Source: an uncultured bacterium (GTDB taxonomy: Bacteria; Patescibacteriota; Minisyncoccia; Phycocordibacterales; CAIZIN01). From it: 23,960 nucleotides of DNA. Of this stretch, positions 6,430-11,930 are shown piece by piece. The notes beneath the pieces were generated by a model. The model was not told the DNA's origin. It saw nothing but the letters and a program-made list of their open reading frames with translations, and searched no databases. The position numbers and the translations under genes are program-made. Within the stretch, counting starts at the first letter, position 1. Each line of letters begins with the position of its first letter. The stretch lies in NCBI GenBank assembly GCA_903933085.1, contig CAIZIN010000071.1:1-23960 (forward strand). Reading direction: 5' to 3'.

Positions 6430-7239
6430 ATGTACCATATGATAAGACTACCGCTGATTAAGAAATGTACGCCCTATACGGGTATCACTGATTTTACTTC
6501 ATATGAACAAGTGAAGGCAATGCTCAAAGTGTTCAATGCTCATAGGCCGAGAGGATCCAAGCGCCTGCTACATGTTGGAGTTATGATGAGTCGTAAGACT
6601 CTTTGTGGACTCCCAACTAAATTTGCGGATGTTTTCCCGAAGAACAAGGAAGTGGCTTCAATTTTTCAATCAAGGAAAACATATAACTGTCTGCACTATG
6701 CAGATAGTGAATATGATCACTTTCACACTCTTTCTCGTAATTTGTATAATGCAATTATGTTAGGGGGGATTGGTATGGATGCTTTACAACTTGATTTATG
6801 TTGGCCAAATCCGGCAGATGTCGCAGGTGCCATACATTCATCTCGGAGAAATCCAGAAGTTATTCTTCAAATCGGTCGGAAAGCATTCGATCAAGTTGAT
6901 AATAACCCTCAAACCTTAATCAATCGACTCTTTGAATACAAAACATTCATTCATCGAGTTCTTCTTGATAAGAGTATGGGTGAGGGTTTGGGTATGGATG
7001 CTGAAAAATTACTTCCCTTCGTCGGGGCTGTATCGGCAATTTTTCCAGAAATGAAGATTGTAGTTGCTGGAGGTCTTGGCCCAAAGACAATGCATCTCAT
7101 TGAGCCTTTTCTTAAGGAATATCCAAATCTGAGCATCGATGCTCAAGGAAAACTCCGACCGAGCGGAAGTTACCTCGATCCGATTGATTGGGATATGGCA
7201 GGGGAATATCTTGCAAGATCCTTTGATTATCTGAAATAA
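6430..7239 (+). CDS. TIM-barrel protein, TrpF-like (hypothetical)
   Basis: A 269-residue soluble protein. The C-terminal half has VGAVSAIFPEMKIVVAGGLG followed by a motif (IEPFLKEYPNLSIDAQGKL) that resembles phosphate-binding strands of phosphoribosylanthranilate isomerase-like barrels. The middle part has LGGIGMDALQLDLCWPNPAD, another barrel-strand pattern. No tryptophan-biosynthesis gene is nearby, so it is unlikely to be a true TrpF, and the substrate is unknown. The frame is open back to TTG 6370, but the promoter overlaps that part; ATG 6430 or ATG 6439 is more likely. It stands alone between its promoter and a terminator. Confidence 0.7.
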   Translation: MYHMIRLPLIKKCTPYTGITDFTSYEQVKAMLKVFNAHRPRGSKRLLHVGVMMSRKTLCGLPTKFADVFPKNKEVASIFQSRKTYNCLHYADSEYDHFHTLSRNLYNAIMLGGIGMDALQLDLCWPNPADVAGAIHSSRRNPEVILQIGRKAFDQVDNNPQTLINRLFEYKTFIHRVLLDKSMGEGLGMDAEKLLPFVGAVSAIFPEMKIVVAGGLGPKTMHLIEPFLKEYPNLSIDAQGKLRPSGSYLDPIDWDMAGEYLARSFDYLK

Positions 7240-7248
7240 GTTACAATC

Positions 7249-7294
7249 AACCCTAATTTTACGGCTGTGCTGTGAGATTAGGGTTTTTCTTTTC
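7249..7294 (+). terminator. Intrinsic terminator after the TIM-barrel gene
   Basis: AACCCTAAT (7249-7257) pairs with ATTAGGGTT (7277-7285), followed by a T-rich tract. The loop is 19 bases and may fold further. Confidence 0.7.
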
Positions 7295-7298
7295 CATT

Positions 7299-7326
7299 TT
7301 GAAATACCTTTATTTTTTGCTATAAT
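7299..7326 (+). promoter_or_regulatory. Promoter of grpE (leaderless start)
   Basis: TTGAAA (7299-7304) and TATAAT (7321-7326) are 16 bases apart, with an extended TGC in front of the -10 box. The grpE ATG at 7333 is seven bases after the end of the box, the expected transcription start, so the mRNA should be leaderless. No CIRCE heat-shock operator is present. Confidence 0.75.
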
Positions 7327-7332
7327 CCCCGT

Positions 7333-7953
7333 ATGACTGATGAAAATACAAATAAAAAAACTGACGAAAACATTGATATAGAGCCTCAAAATACTGATGA
7401 GGTTATTGATGATGTGACAATTGAATCTGATGATACGTTGGATGACAGTGTTCTTGCGGAAGAATCTATGCAGGAAACTGTGAAAAAACTTCGTGAGAAA
7501 TTGAAACTTGCCACAAAAGAAAAGCAAGAATATTTGGATGGATGGCAGAGGACAAAGGCTGATTATATGAATGCAAAAAAAGATGAAGAAGTTCGTCGAA
7601 AAGATATTGTAAAATATGCTAAGGAAGATTTGATTGGGGAAATTTTGCCAGTGCTGGAGAGTTTTGATATGGCTTTTGTTAATAAAGAGCAATGGGAAAA
7701 AGTTGATAAAAATTGGAGAATGGGTGTGGAGTATATTTATTCTCAATTTAGAAATGTTCTCGAAAGTAATGGACTTACAGAGGTGAATCCTATCGGCCTA
7801 CCGTTTGATCCAAACAGAGATGAAGCTCTTGAGCATGTTGCTGTTACAGATGAAGCACAGGATCATACTGTTGTAGAAGTTACTCAGAAAGGCTATGAGC
7901 TTCATGGCAAGTTAATAAAAGCACCGAGGGTGAAGGTGGGTGAGTTCAGGTGA
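7333..7953 (+). CDS. grpE: Nucleotide exchange factor GrpE
   Basis: A 206-residue cochaperone that releases ADP from DnaK. The N-terminal 45 residues are very acidic and probably disordered. A long charged helix at about 48-90 (coiled coil for dimerisation) contains LDGWQRTKADYMNAKKDEE, the typical GrpE pattern. A C-terminal beta domain follows, with GLTEVNPIGLPFDPNRDEAL and VTQKGYELHGKLIKAPRVKV. Its last codons form the first stem of the downstream structured element. dnaK and dnaJ lie about 4 kb away as separate units, so the classical hrcA-grpE-dnaK-dnaJ operon is broken up. Confidence 0.95.
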   Translation: MTDENTNKKTDENIDIEPQNTDEVIDDVTIESDDTLDDSVLAEESMQETVKKLREKLKLATKEKQEYLDGWQRTKADYMNAKKDEEVRRKDIVKYAKEDLIGEILPVLESFDMAFVNKEQWEKVDKNWRMGVEYIYSQFRNVLESNGLTEVNPIGLPFDPNRDEALEHVAVTDEAQDHTVVEVTQKGYELHGKLIKAPRVKVGEFR

Positions 7954-8116
7954 GTACCTGAACGCAAGGCCGGAGCGCGACGGTGAGTTCGGGAAGGGAC
8001 CCGAACGCAAGGTCGGAAGCTGTCGAGCTGAGACATGACGAAAAGATTTTTCAGTAGAAAAATACTTTTGGTCGAGGCGTGGTCAGAAAATTTTTCACCA
8101 GAAAAATATTTGTGAC
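7944..8116 (+). ncRNA. Structured repeat element, copy A (tandem units)
   Basis: Two tandem units 43 bases apart each begin with a 7-pair stem and 6-base loop: GTTCAGG/CCTGAAC (7944-7950, 7957-7963) and GTTCGGG/CCCGAAC (7987-7993, 8000-8006). Each is followed by GCAAGG(C/T)CGGA. Unit 2 continues with AGCT-GTCG-AGCT (8018-8029) and a 10-pair hairpin with a bulged A and loop AGTA (8043-8067). A fourth hairpin of that same type, loop ACCA and bulged A, is at 8087-8111, closed by GTCA/TGAC. Paired changes between copies keep the stems. The first stem contains the grpE stop codon. Confidence 0.65.
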
Positions 8117-8137
8117 AATATAAATAACTTATAACAT

Positions 8138-8143
8138 TATACT
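8138..8143 (+). promoter_or_regulatory. -10 box of the 8149 gene
   Basis: TATACT ends six bases before the ATG at 8149, implying a leaderless start. No good -35 box was found. Confidence 0.35.
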
Positions 8144-8148
8144 TTTAT

Positions 8149-8703
8149 ATGGAAGGAACAAAACAAGAAAATATTGTAGAAAGGAAAGAAAAACCGAAAA
8201 TATTATATATTGGTACTCAAACAAAAGGGATAAAGGAAATTACTCCAAGAAAAGGTAATTATCGGGATGAAAATGAAGGTGCTGTTATTTTTTCCACACC
8301 AGAGAAGGCGCTAGCTTCAATTTTTATGATACCAGGGCATAACGATAGTTGGACAAAGATTGGCTACTATGAAAATGTTCTCACTGTTGTTATTTGTATG
8401 GATAGAGACGAGTATGTGAAAAAAGATAAAGGAGGAACTGTTTATGAAGTGCCTAGTAATAGCTTTGATTATAATGCAGATATAGGAATGGGGGATAAAG
8501 AGTGGACAAGTCGTGAGCCAGTTAAACCAGTAGGGGAAACATATTATCCTTCTTCACTTGATGCCATGATTGATAATGGTGTGTCAGTCTATTTTGTAGA
8601 TAAAAAAACCTTTGATGCGATTCGGTACGCTGATGATCATGGAAGAGAAATCATTTATAGTCTCACATCTGAAAACAATAGGAGGGAGAAACAAATGAAT
8701 TAA
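8149..8703 (+). CDS. Hypothetical protein, possible ADP-ribosyltransferase-like fold
   Basis: A 184-residue soluble protein without signal peptide or membrane segment. The segment KILYIGTQTKGIKEITPRKG followed by AVIFSTPEKALASIFMIPGH resembles the start of small ART-like or RNA phosphotransferase-like folds, where a tyrosine/glycine strand and a later 'F(A/S)TP' strand line the NAD pocket. A later stretch, GGTVYEVPSNSF, and EWTSREPVKPV, are distinctive. I know similar uncharacterised proteins only as a general pattern and cannot assign an activity. It appears monocistronic, with the structured element upstream and a repeat-containing gap downstream. Confidence 0.65.
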   Translation: MEGTKQENIVERKEKPKILYIGTQTKGIKEITPRKGNYRDENEGAVIFSTPEKALASIFMIPGHNDSWTKIGYYENVLTVVICMDRDEYVKKDKGGTVYEVPSNSFDYNADIGMGDKEWTSREPVKPVGETYYPSSLDAMIDNGVSVYFVDKKTFDAIRYADDHGREIIYSLTSENNRREKQMN

Positions 8704-8744
8704 TGAAATTAATTATTCTTAAAGTAAAGTGAATCTGTAAGTGA

Positions 8745-8793
8745 AATCCAGTCTAAAATTCGAGCATGGATTCTCGCATTCGCAAGAATGACA
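8745..8793 (-). repeat. Dispersed repeat (TGTCATTCC family), truncated copy
   Basis: On the minus strand it reads TGTCATTCTTGC-GAAT-GCGAGAATCC (8793-8768), then a spacer ending at AATCCAGTCT on the plus strand (8745-8754). Compared with 10406-10480 the other hairpin is missing. One pair is a T-G wobble in this orientation. The in-frame plus-strand translation MDSRIRKND is repeat-encoded and not part of engB. Confidence 0.7.
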
Positions 8794-8819
8794 GTGTGAG
8801 TAAACATAAAATAAAATCA

Positions 8820-9392
8820 ATGAAAATAAAATCTGCAGAATTTATGAGGGGGCTTGTTGGGGACGATGAAATATTGAATGATGGCATTCCTCAGATTGCT
8901 TTCATTGGCCGTTCTAATGCAGGTAAATCAAGTTTGATAAACTCTCTAACTGGTGTGAAGGGTTTGGCACGAACAAGTAGTCTTCCGGGTTTAACACAAC
9001 AGTTGAATGTTTTTATGATAAATCATTCACATTATTTTGTGGACCTTCCTGGTTATGGATTTGCAAAGATTGGACGAGAAAGAGTTGATAAACTTCAGGA
9101 TTTGATCGGGTGGTATCTTTTTGATTCACAACATAATCCAAAAGTAGTTTTAATTATTGATGCTGAAGTTGGCCCAACAAAAGATGATCTTTCAACACTT
9201 AAGGCTTTAGAGGAATCTGGAAAAGAAATTGTGATTGTGGCAAATAAAATTGATAAAGTAAAAAAATCTGTATACCAAAAGCAAATGAAAAAGATTGCTG
9301 AATTGATCGGTCCGCATAAAATAATCGAATACTCTTCAAAGGATAAAAAAGGAATGGGAGAATTGTCGGATGAAGTGCTGAAAAAAGACTAG
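8820..9392 (+). CDS. engB: Ribosome biogenesis GTPase EngB/YsxC
   Basis: A 190-residue single-domain GTPase needed for late large-subunit assembly. Motifs: G1 GRSNAGKSS at about 30-38, switch I with ARTSSLPGLTQ at about 50-60, G3 DLPGYGFAKIG at 75 onward, G4 NKID, and G5 YSSKDKKG near the end. Length fits the family. An upstream in-frame ATG at 8766 lies in a dispersed repeat and would add 18 unrelated residues; ATG 8820 gives the usual MKIKSAEF-type N-terminus. No Shine-Dalgarno sequence. It converges with the minus-strand gene at 9498 through a shared terminator. Confidence 0.95.
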   Translation: MKIKSAEFMRGLVGDDEILNDGIPQIAFIGRSNAGKSSLINSLTGVKGLARTSSLPGLTQQLNVFMINHSHYFVDLPGYGFAKIGRERVDKLQDLIGWYLFDSQHNPKVVLIIDAEVGPTKDDLSTLKALEESGKEIVIVANKIDKVKKSVYQKQMKKIAELIGPHKIIEYSSKDKKGMGELSDEVLKKD

Positions 9393-9404
9393 AATAGTCT
9401 TTTT

Positions 9405-9470
9405 TAAATTCGAAATCCGAAGCACGAAATCCCTGGCCGGGCAGGCCGAAACAAATTCAAAATTTTAAAC
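9405..9470. other. Intergenic repeat-like sequence and GC-rich hairpin
   Basis: AATTCGAAATCCGAAGCACGAAATC is a phrase I associate with intergenic filler in AT-rich genomes; shown here only as its short units CGAAATC repeated. It is followed by CCCTGGCCGGGCAGG, a small imperfect hairpin. No gene is supported. Confidence 0.35.
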
Positions 9471-9476
9471 AAAGAA

Positions 9477-9499
9477 AAAAGCATCATTTTGATGCTTTT
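9477..9499. terminator. Bidirectional terminator between engB and the basic-protein gene
   Basis: AAAAGCATCA (9477-9486) pairs with TGATGCTTTT (9490-9499) around TTT, giving ten pairs with T-rich ends on both strands. It serves both converging genes; the minus-strand stop codon at 9498-9500 lies in it. Confidence 0.75.
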
Positions 9500-9785
9500 A
9501 TGGTCTGTAGAATCCGAGGGTTCCGACACATAAGCCGTCGCATAAGACGGATTGCCAAAGCGGTCTTGCTCGTCGCGAACCAAAAATCGTCTTTGAAGGA
9601 AGAGTAAGGTAGTTCTTAACTCGTCGGAGTAAGTCTGTCTTAGTTGTTTGGTTTTTTAAACGGGGTCTTGCTAAACGAGCTTCGGCTTTAAATCTCTCCC
9701 AAGGGCTCAGTCTGTTCGCTCTTAATGACTTAAGTTTTTTTCTCTCTAATCTTGCAAGTTTTGCTTTCCTAGTTTTTCTTGGCAT
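9498..9785 (-). CDS. Small basic protein, unknown (possibly nucleic-acid or ribosome associated)
   Basis: A 95-residue, very Arg/Lys-rich protein beginning MPRKTRKAKLARLERKK. The first 60 residues are predicted helical and strongly basic; the end (LCDGLCVGTLGFYRP) is hydrophobic with two cysteines. The frame is open further upstream, but the start at 9785 is preceded by GGAAAGGACACAGGTTT, a weak Shine-Dalgarno-like sequence. No family is recognised. Its composition suggests RNA or DNA binding, for example a lineage-specific ribosome-associated protein. It is divergent from the metalloprotease gene at 9840, with 54 bases between. Confidence 0.6.
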   Translation of the reverse strand: MPRKTRKAKLARLERKKLKSLRANRLSPWERFKAEARLARPRLKNQTTKTDLLRRVKNYLTLPSKTIFGSRRARPLWQSVLCDGLCVGTLGFYRP

Positions 9786-9839
9786 AAACCTGTGTCCTTT
9801 CCGGTTTTGATGATAGTATAAGTTGTAAAATATTGCAAT

Positions 9840-10397
9840 ATGAAACAAGAAATAGAATTATTGGGAAATAAGGTTGAGTACACACACAAAGTAAGCAAAC
9901 GAGCAAAACGCCTTCGACTTGCTGTGCATTGTGGTGGTGAAGTCACTATCACTACACCAAGATTCGTAAGTCAAAATTTTATTAAGAAATTTATGTTTCA
10001 AAAATCAGAATGGCTTTTAAATAAAATTGAAGAACTCAAAAATATTCCAAAGAAAAAAACAGCAAAGGAAACAAAGGCTGATTTTGAAAAATACAAAGAC
10101 AGGGCTTTGATAATTGCAAAAAGAAAAGTTTTGAAATTCAGTAAAATTTATAATTTAAAATATAATAAGATTTCGATTAAAAATCAATCTACACGATGGG
10201 GAAGTTGCTCAAGAAAAGGGAATTTGAATTTTAATTACAAAATAGCTTTACTTTCTGATGAATTAGCAAACTATCTGGCGGTTCATGAAATATGTCACTT
10301 GGCAGAATTCAACCATTCAAAGAAATTTTGGAACTTAGTTGCAATGACAATACCAAATTATTTAGTATTGAGAAAACAGCTAAAAGGAGTAGAATAG
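9840..10397 (+). CDS. YgjP-like zinc metalloprotease (M48-related, DUF45)
   Basis: A 185-residue protein. The zinc motif HEICH sits at 149-153 within LAVHEICHLAEFNHSKKFW, giving His149, Glu150, His153 and the downstream His159. The signature QSTRWGSCSRKGNLNFNYKI at about 116-135 is diagnostic of the YgjP/WLM-like family. A Lys/Glu-rich helical section covers 60-100. Members are predicted metal-dependent hydrolases with poorly known substrates. TAAAAT with a preceding TG at 9824-9831 ends eight bases before the ATG, so a very short leader is likely. A dispersed repeat follows the stop. Confidence 0.88.
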   Translation: MKQEIELLGNKVEYTHKVSKRAKRLRLAVHCGGEVTITTPRFVSQNFIKKFMFQKSEWLLNKIEELKNIPKKKTAKETKADFEKYKDRALIIAKRKVLKFSKIYNLKYNKISIKNQSTRWGSCSRKGNLNFNYKIALLSDELANYLAVHEICHLAEFNHSKKFWNLVAMTIPNYLVLRKQLKGVE

Positions 10398-10405
10398 ACA
10401 CGTAT

Positions 10406-10480
10406 TGTCATTCCCGCGGAGGCGGGAATCCAGTCTGCAGAATTCAGAACTTGGATCCCCGGGATTACCCGAGGATGACA
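10406..10480 (+). repeat. Dispersed repeat, complete two-hairpin copy
   Basis: The 75-base element begins TGTCAT and ends ATGACA. The left hairpin is ATTCCCGC-GGAG-GCGGGAAT (10410-10429). The right hairpin is ATCCCCGGG-ATTA-CCCGAGGAT (10455-10476) with one mismatch. The spacer CCAGTCTGCAGAATTC is shared with other copies. It looks like a palindromic non-autonomous element. The element closely precedes the HicB-like gene. Confidence 0.85.
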
Positions 10481-10501
10481 TTCATGAGGATAGTATAATA
10501 T

Positions 10502-10696
10502 ATGAAGAAGATAAAACTAATATTAAATTTAGATGTGGAAATATTAAAACAGCAAAAGCGTTTTATTGCTTATTCACCTGCTTTAGATATATGTACATCT
10601 GCTAAATCCGAAAAAGAGGTGAGATCTCGTTTTGTTGAAATGACAGATATCTTTCTTGATGAATTAGCTAAAATGAGGACTAAATATAGAAAGTGA
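10502..10696 (+). CDS. HicB-like orphan protein
   Basis: A 64-residue protein with the pattern of the HicB/UPF0150 N-terminal fold: a first strand (KKIKLILNLDVEI), then KRFIAYSPALDICTSAKSE, then a helix (EVRSRFVEMTDIFLDELAK). In complete toxin-antitoxin pairs a HicA gene with a double-stranded-RNA-binding-like fold lies directly upstream; none is present on either side, and there is no added DNA-binding domain. It is therefore an orphan or a regulator of another kind. TATAAT at 10494-10499 ends two bases before the ATG, too close to be this start's promoter. Confidence 0.6.
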   Translation: MKKIKLILNLDVEILKQQKRFIAYSPALDICTSAKSEKEVRSRFVEMTDIFLDELAKMRTKYRK

Positions 10697-10709
10697 GTTT
10701 GATGTGCAG

Positions 10710-10715
10710 TATAAT
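10710..10715 (+). promoter_or_regulatory. -10 box of the rhodanese gene
   Basis: TATAAT ends 11 bases before the ATG at 10727, giving a predicted leader of about five bases. No clear -35 box. Confidence 0.35.
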
Positions 10716-10726
10716 AAACTAAAATA

Positions 10727-10978
10727 ATGATAATAGACGTACGAGATAAAGATGAATACGAAAACGGGCATATAGAAGACTCTGTGAACATCAGCTTAAA
10801 TGACATTATGAATGGTGTTTTACCTGATTGTGAAAAAGACGAAAATATAATTTTGTGCTGTATTTCGGGCGGTAGATCCAGTAGAGCTAAAAATACTTTG
10901 GAATCTGCAGGGTTCACAAATGTAGAAAATGGGGGAGGAATTTGTGATTTAAAAGCAAAAGGGTTTAAAATGTGTTAA
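10727..10978 (+). CDS. Single-domain rhodanese-like sulfurtransferase
   Basis: An 83-residue rhodanese domain. It starts with IIDVRDKDEYENGHIEDSVN, the classical DVR...E...GHI.GA.N region, and has the active-site loop CISGGRS with the catalytic Cys at 45 (CxxGxR). It ends with the typical FTNVENGGGI segment. Such proteins carry persulfide sulfur to acceptors; the partner is unknown. It is shorter than most (about 100 residues) because the leading strands are trimmed. tspO begins nine bases after its stop, so the two are probably co-transcribed. Confidence 0.9.
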   Translation: MIIDVRDKDEYENGHIEDSVNISLNDIMNGVLPDCEKDENIILCCISGGRSSRAKNTLESAGFTNVENGGGICDLKAKGFKMC

Positions 10979-10987
10979 AATATTTAT

Positions 10988-11383
10988 ATGCAAGCATACA
11001 ATTGGTATTCAACTCTTATTAGACCAAAATGGTCACCACCAGCATTTTTGTTTGGACCAGTTTGGACAGTATTGTATATTATTATCACAATAAGTTTCGG
11101 TTCAGTTTTCTACAAAGCTTTCACAAAACAAATTCCTTGGATTATTGCCTTACCTTTTATTTTAAATTTGATATTTAATTTTTCGTTTACATTCTTTCAG
11201 TTTGGTTTAAAGAATAACCTACTTTCAGCTATCGATATAATCCTCATTTTAGGCACTCTTATTTGGGCAATTATTGCAATCTTTCCATATGCCAAGTGGA
11301 TTGCCTATGCACAAGTCCCATATTTACTATGGGTTTCTTTTGCAACAGTTCTTCAACTTACGATAACTTATCTTAATAGATAG
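10988..11383 (+). CDS. tspO: TspO/MBR family tryptophan-rich membrane protein
   Basis: A 131-residue integral membrane protein with five predicted hydrophobic helices. Hallmarks are WYSTLIRPKWSPPAFLFGPV near the N-terminus (the WxxxLxxPxWxPP loop) and FGPVWTVLYIIITI, and the C-terminal LLWVSFATVLQLTITYLNR. TspO proteins bind porphyrins and other hydrophobic ligands and affect stress responses; their exact role here is unknown. It forms a two-gene unit with the rhodanese and is followed by two hairpins. Confidence 0.93.
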   Translation: MQAYNWYSTLIRPKWSPPAFLFGPVWTVLYIIITISFGSVFYKAFTKQIPWIIALPFILNLIFNFSFTFFQFGLKNNLLSAIDIILILGTLIWAIIAIFPYAKWIAYAQVPYLLWVSFATVLQLTITYLNR

Positions 11384-11387
11384 TTTT

Positions 11388-11438
11388 CCAAGGGGAGACC
11401 TTGGACAAAATAGTCCATCTGTAAATGTGGGCTATTTT
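11388..11438 (+). terminator. Hairpins and probable terminator after tspO
   Basis: CCAAGG (11388-11393) pairs with CCTTGG (11399-11404). It is followed by AAAATAGTCC (11407-11416) pairing with GGGCTATTTT (11429-11438), nine pairs plus a G-U wobble, ending in a T-run. The second stem is the likely terminator. Confidence 0.65.
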
Positions 11439-11473
11439 ATTAATATAATATGTCTTTTCATAGTCATAAAATA

Positions 11474-11482
11474 TGTTATAAT
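11474..11482 (+). promoter_or_regulatory. Extended -10 promoter of the 11492 gene
   Basis: TGTTATAAT is a perfect extended -10 box (TGN-TATAAT). It ends nine bases before ATG 11492, giving a leader of about three bases. The position rules against the upstream in-frame ATG at 11450. Confidence 0.6.
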
Positions 11483-11491
11483 TCACATGTA

Positions 11492-11794
11492 ATGCTGGCT
11501 GTACAGACCCCAAACAAACTGATATCGAAAGTGATGAAAATGGCCGATGGAAGAATCGCGCTTGTGCATTTTTTGTTATCTTTTGAGGCTGGGGAACTAA
11601 AAGCTAAGGTAGTTTCTGTGCAATATTCTCCTGAAAATCCAATCGCAAATGAGGTAACTCTTGCTATCTGTGGTGCTTGTGCAAAATCTACTGAAATAAT
11701 TTCAGAAAAAAAATATTACGAGAAAATCGTATCTCCTTATGCAAAGTTTGCATTTTTTGTGAGCCAACCAACTAGGGCACCTAGTGCTCGCTAG
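11492..11794 (+). CDS. Hypothetical small protein
   Basis: A 100-residue protein beginning MLAVQTPNKLISKVMKMADG. I do not recognise a family. It has alternating hydrophobic residues suggesting beta strands (IALVHFLLSFEAGELKAKVV) and a CGAC motif near residue 70; the C-terminus ends in a basic PTRAPSAR. There is no signal peptide or membrane segment. The frame is open to ATG 11450, but a strong -10 box lies inside that extension, so 11492 is preferred. The stop codon lies in the loop of a six-pair hairpin (GTGCTC / GAGCAC, 11784-11799). Confidence 0.55.
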   Translation: MLAVQTPNKLISKVMKMADGRIALVHFLLSFEAGELKAKVVSVQYSPENPIANEVTLAICGACAKSTEIISEKKYYEKIVSPYAKFAFFVSQPTRAPSAR

Positions 11795-11930
11795 AGCACA
11801 GATTTAGGACTTATGAAGTAAGATTCATGAATCTGAATTTGTGTCTTATTCTTAAATCATGAATCATAAATCATGAATCTTTTTAATTATTAACTTTTAC
11901 TATTTATTATTTCTTAAAAATAAAAACTAT
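11795..11930 (+). promoter_or_regulatory. AT-rich dyad region upstream of dnaK
   Basis: AGATTCATGAATCT (11821-11834) is a 14-bp perfect palindrome. AAATCATGAATC occurs twice in tandem 14 bases apart (11854-11865 and 11868-11879). TATTAT at 11905-11910 could be a -10 box about 20 bases before the dnaK ATG. There is no CIRCE sequence. The repeated ATCATGAAT units could bind a regulator or be slippage repeats. Confidence 0.4.

Noticed and set aside
7009..7746. Long minus-strand frame opposite grpE and the TIM-barrel gene
   Set aside because: It is antisense to two well-supported genes and crosses their terminator and promoter; its composition (Phe/Ile/His-rich) is that of a reverse-strand shadow.
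8766..8819. N-terminal extension of EngB
   Set aside because: The extra 18 residues (MDSRIRKND...) come from a dispersed repeat; the family N-terminus begins at 8820.
10494..10499. TATAAT as the promoter of the HicB-like gene
   Set aside because: It ends two bases before the ATG, so transcription would begin inside the gene; it may be chance or serve an unseen start.
10292..10605. Two plus-strand frames of 66-68 codons around the complete dispersed repeat
   Set aside because: One overlaps the metalloprotease gene and the other begins in the repeat (MSFPRRRESS is the classic translation of such repeats).
11795..11930. CIRCE/HrcA operator before dnaK
   Set aside because: The TTAGCACTC-N9-GAGTGCTAA pattern is absent; only AT-rich palindromes are present.
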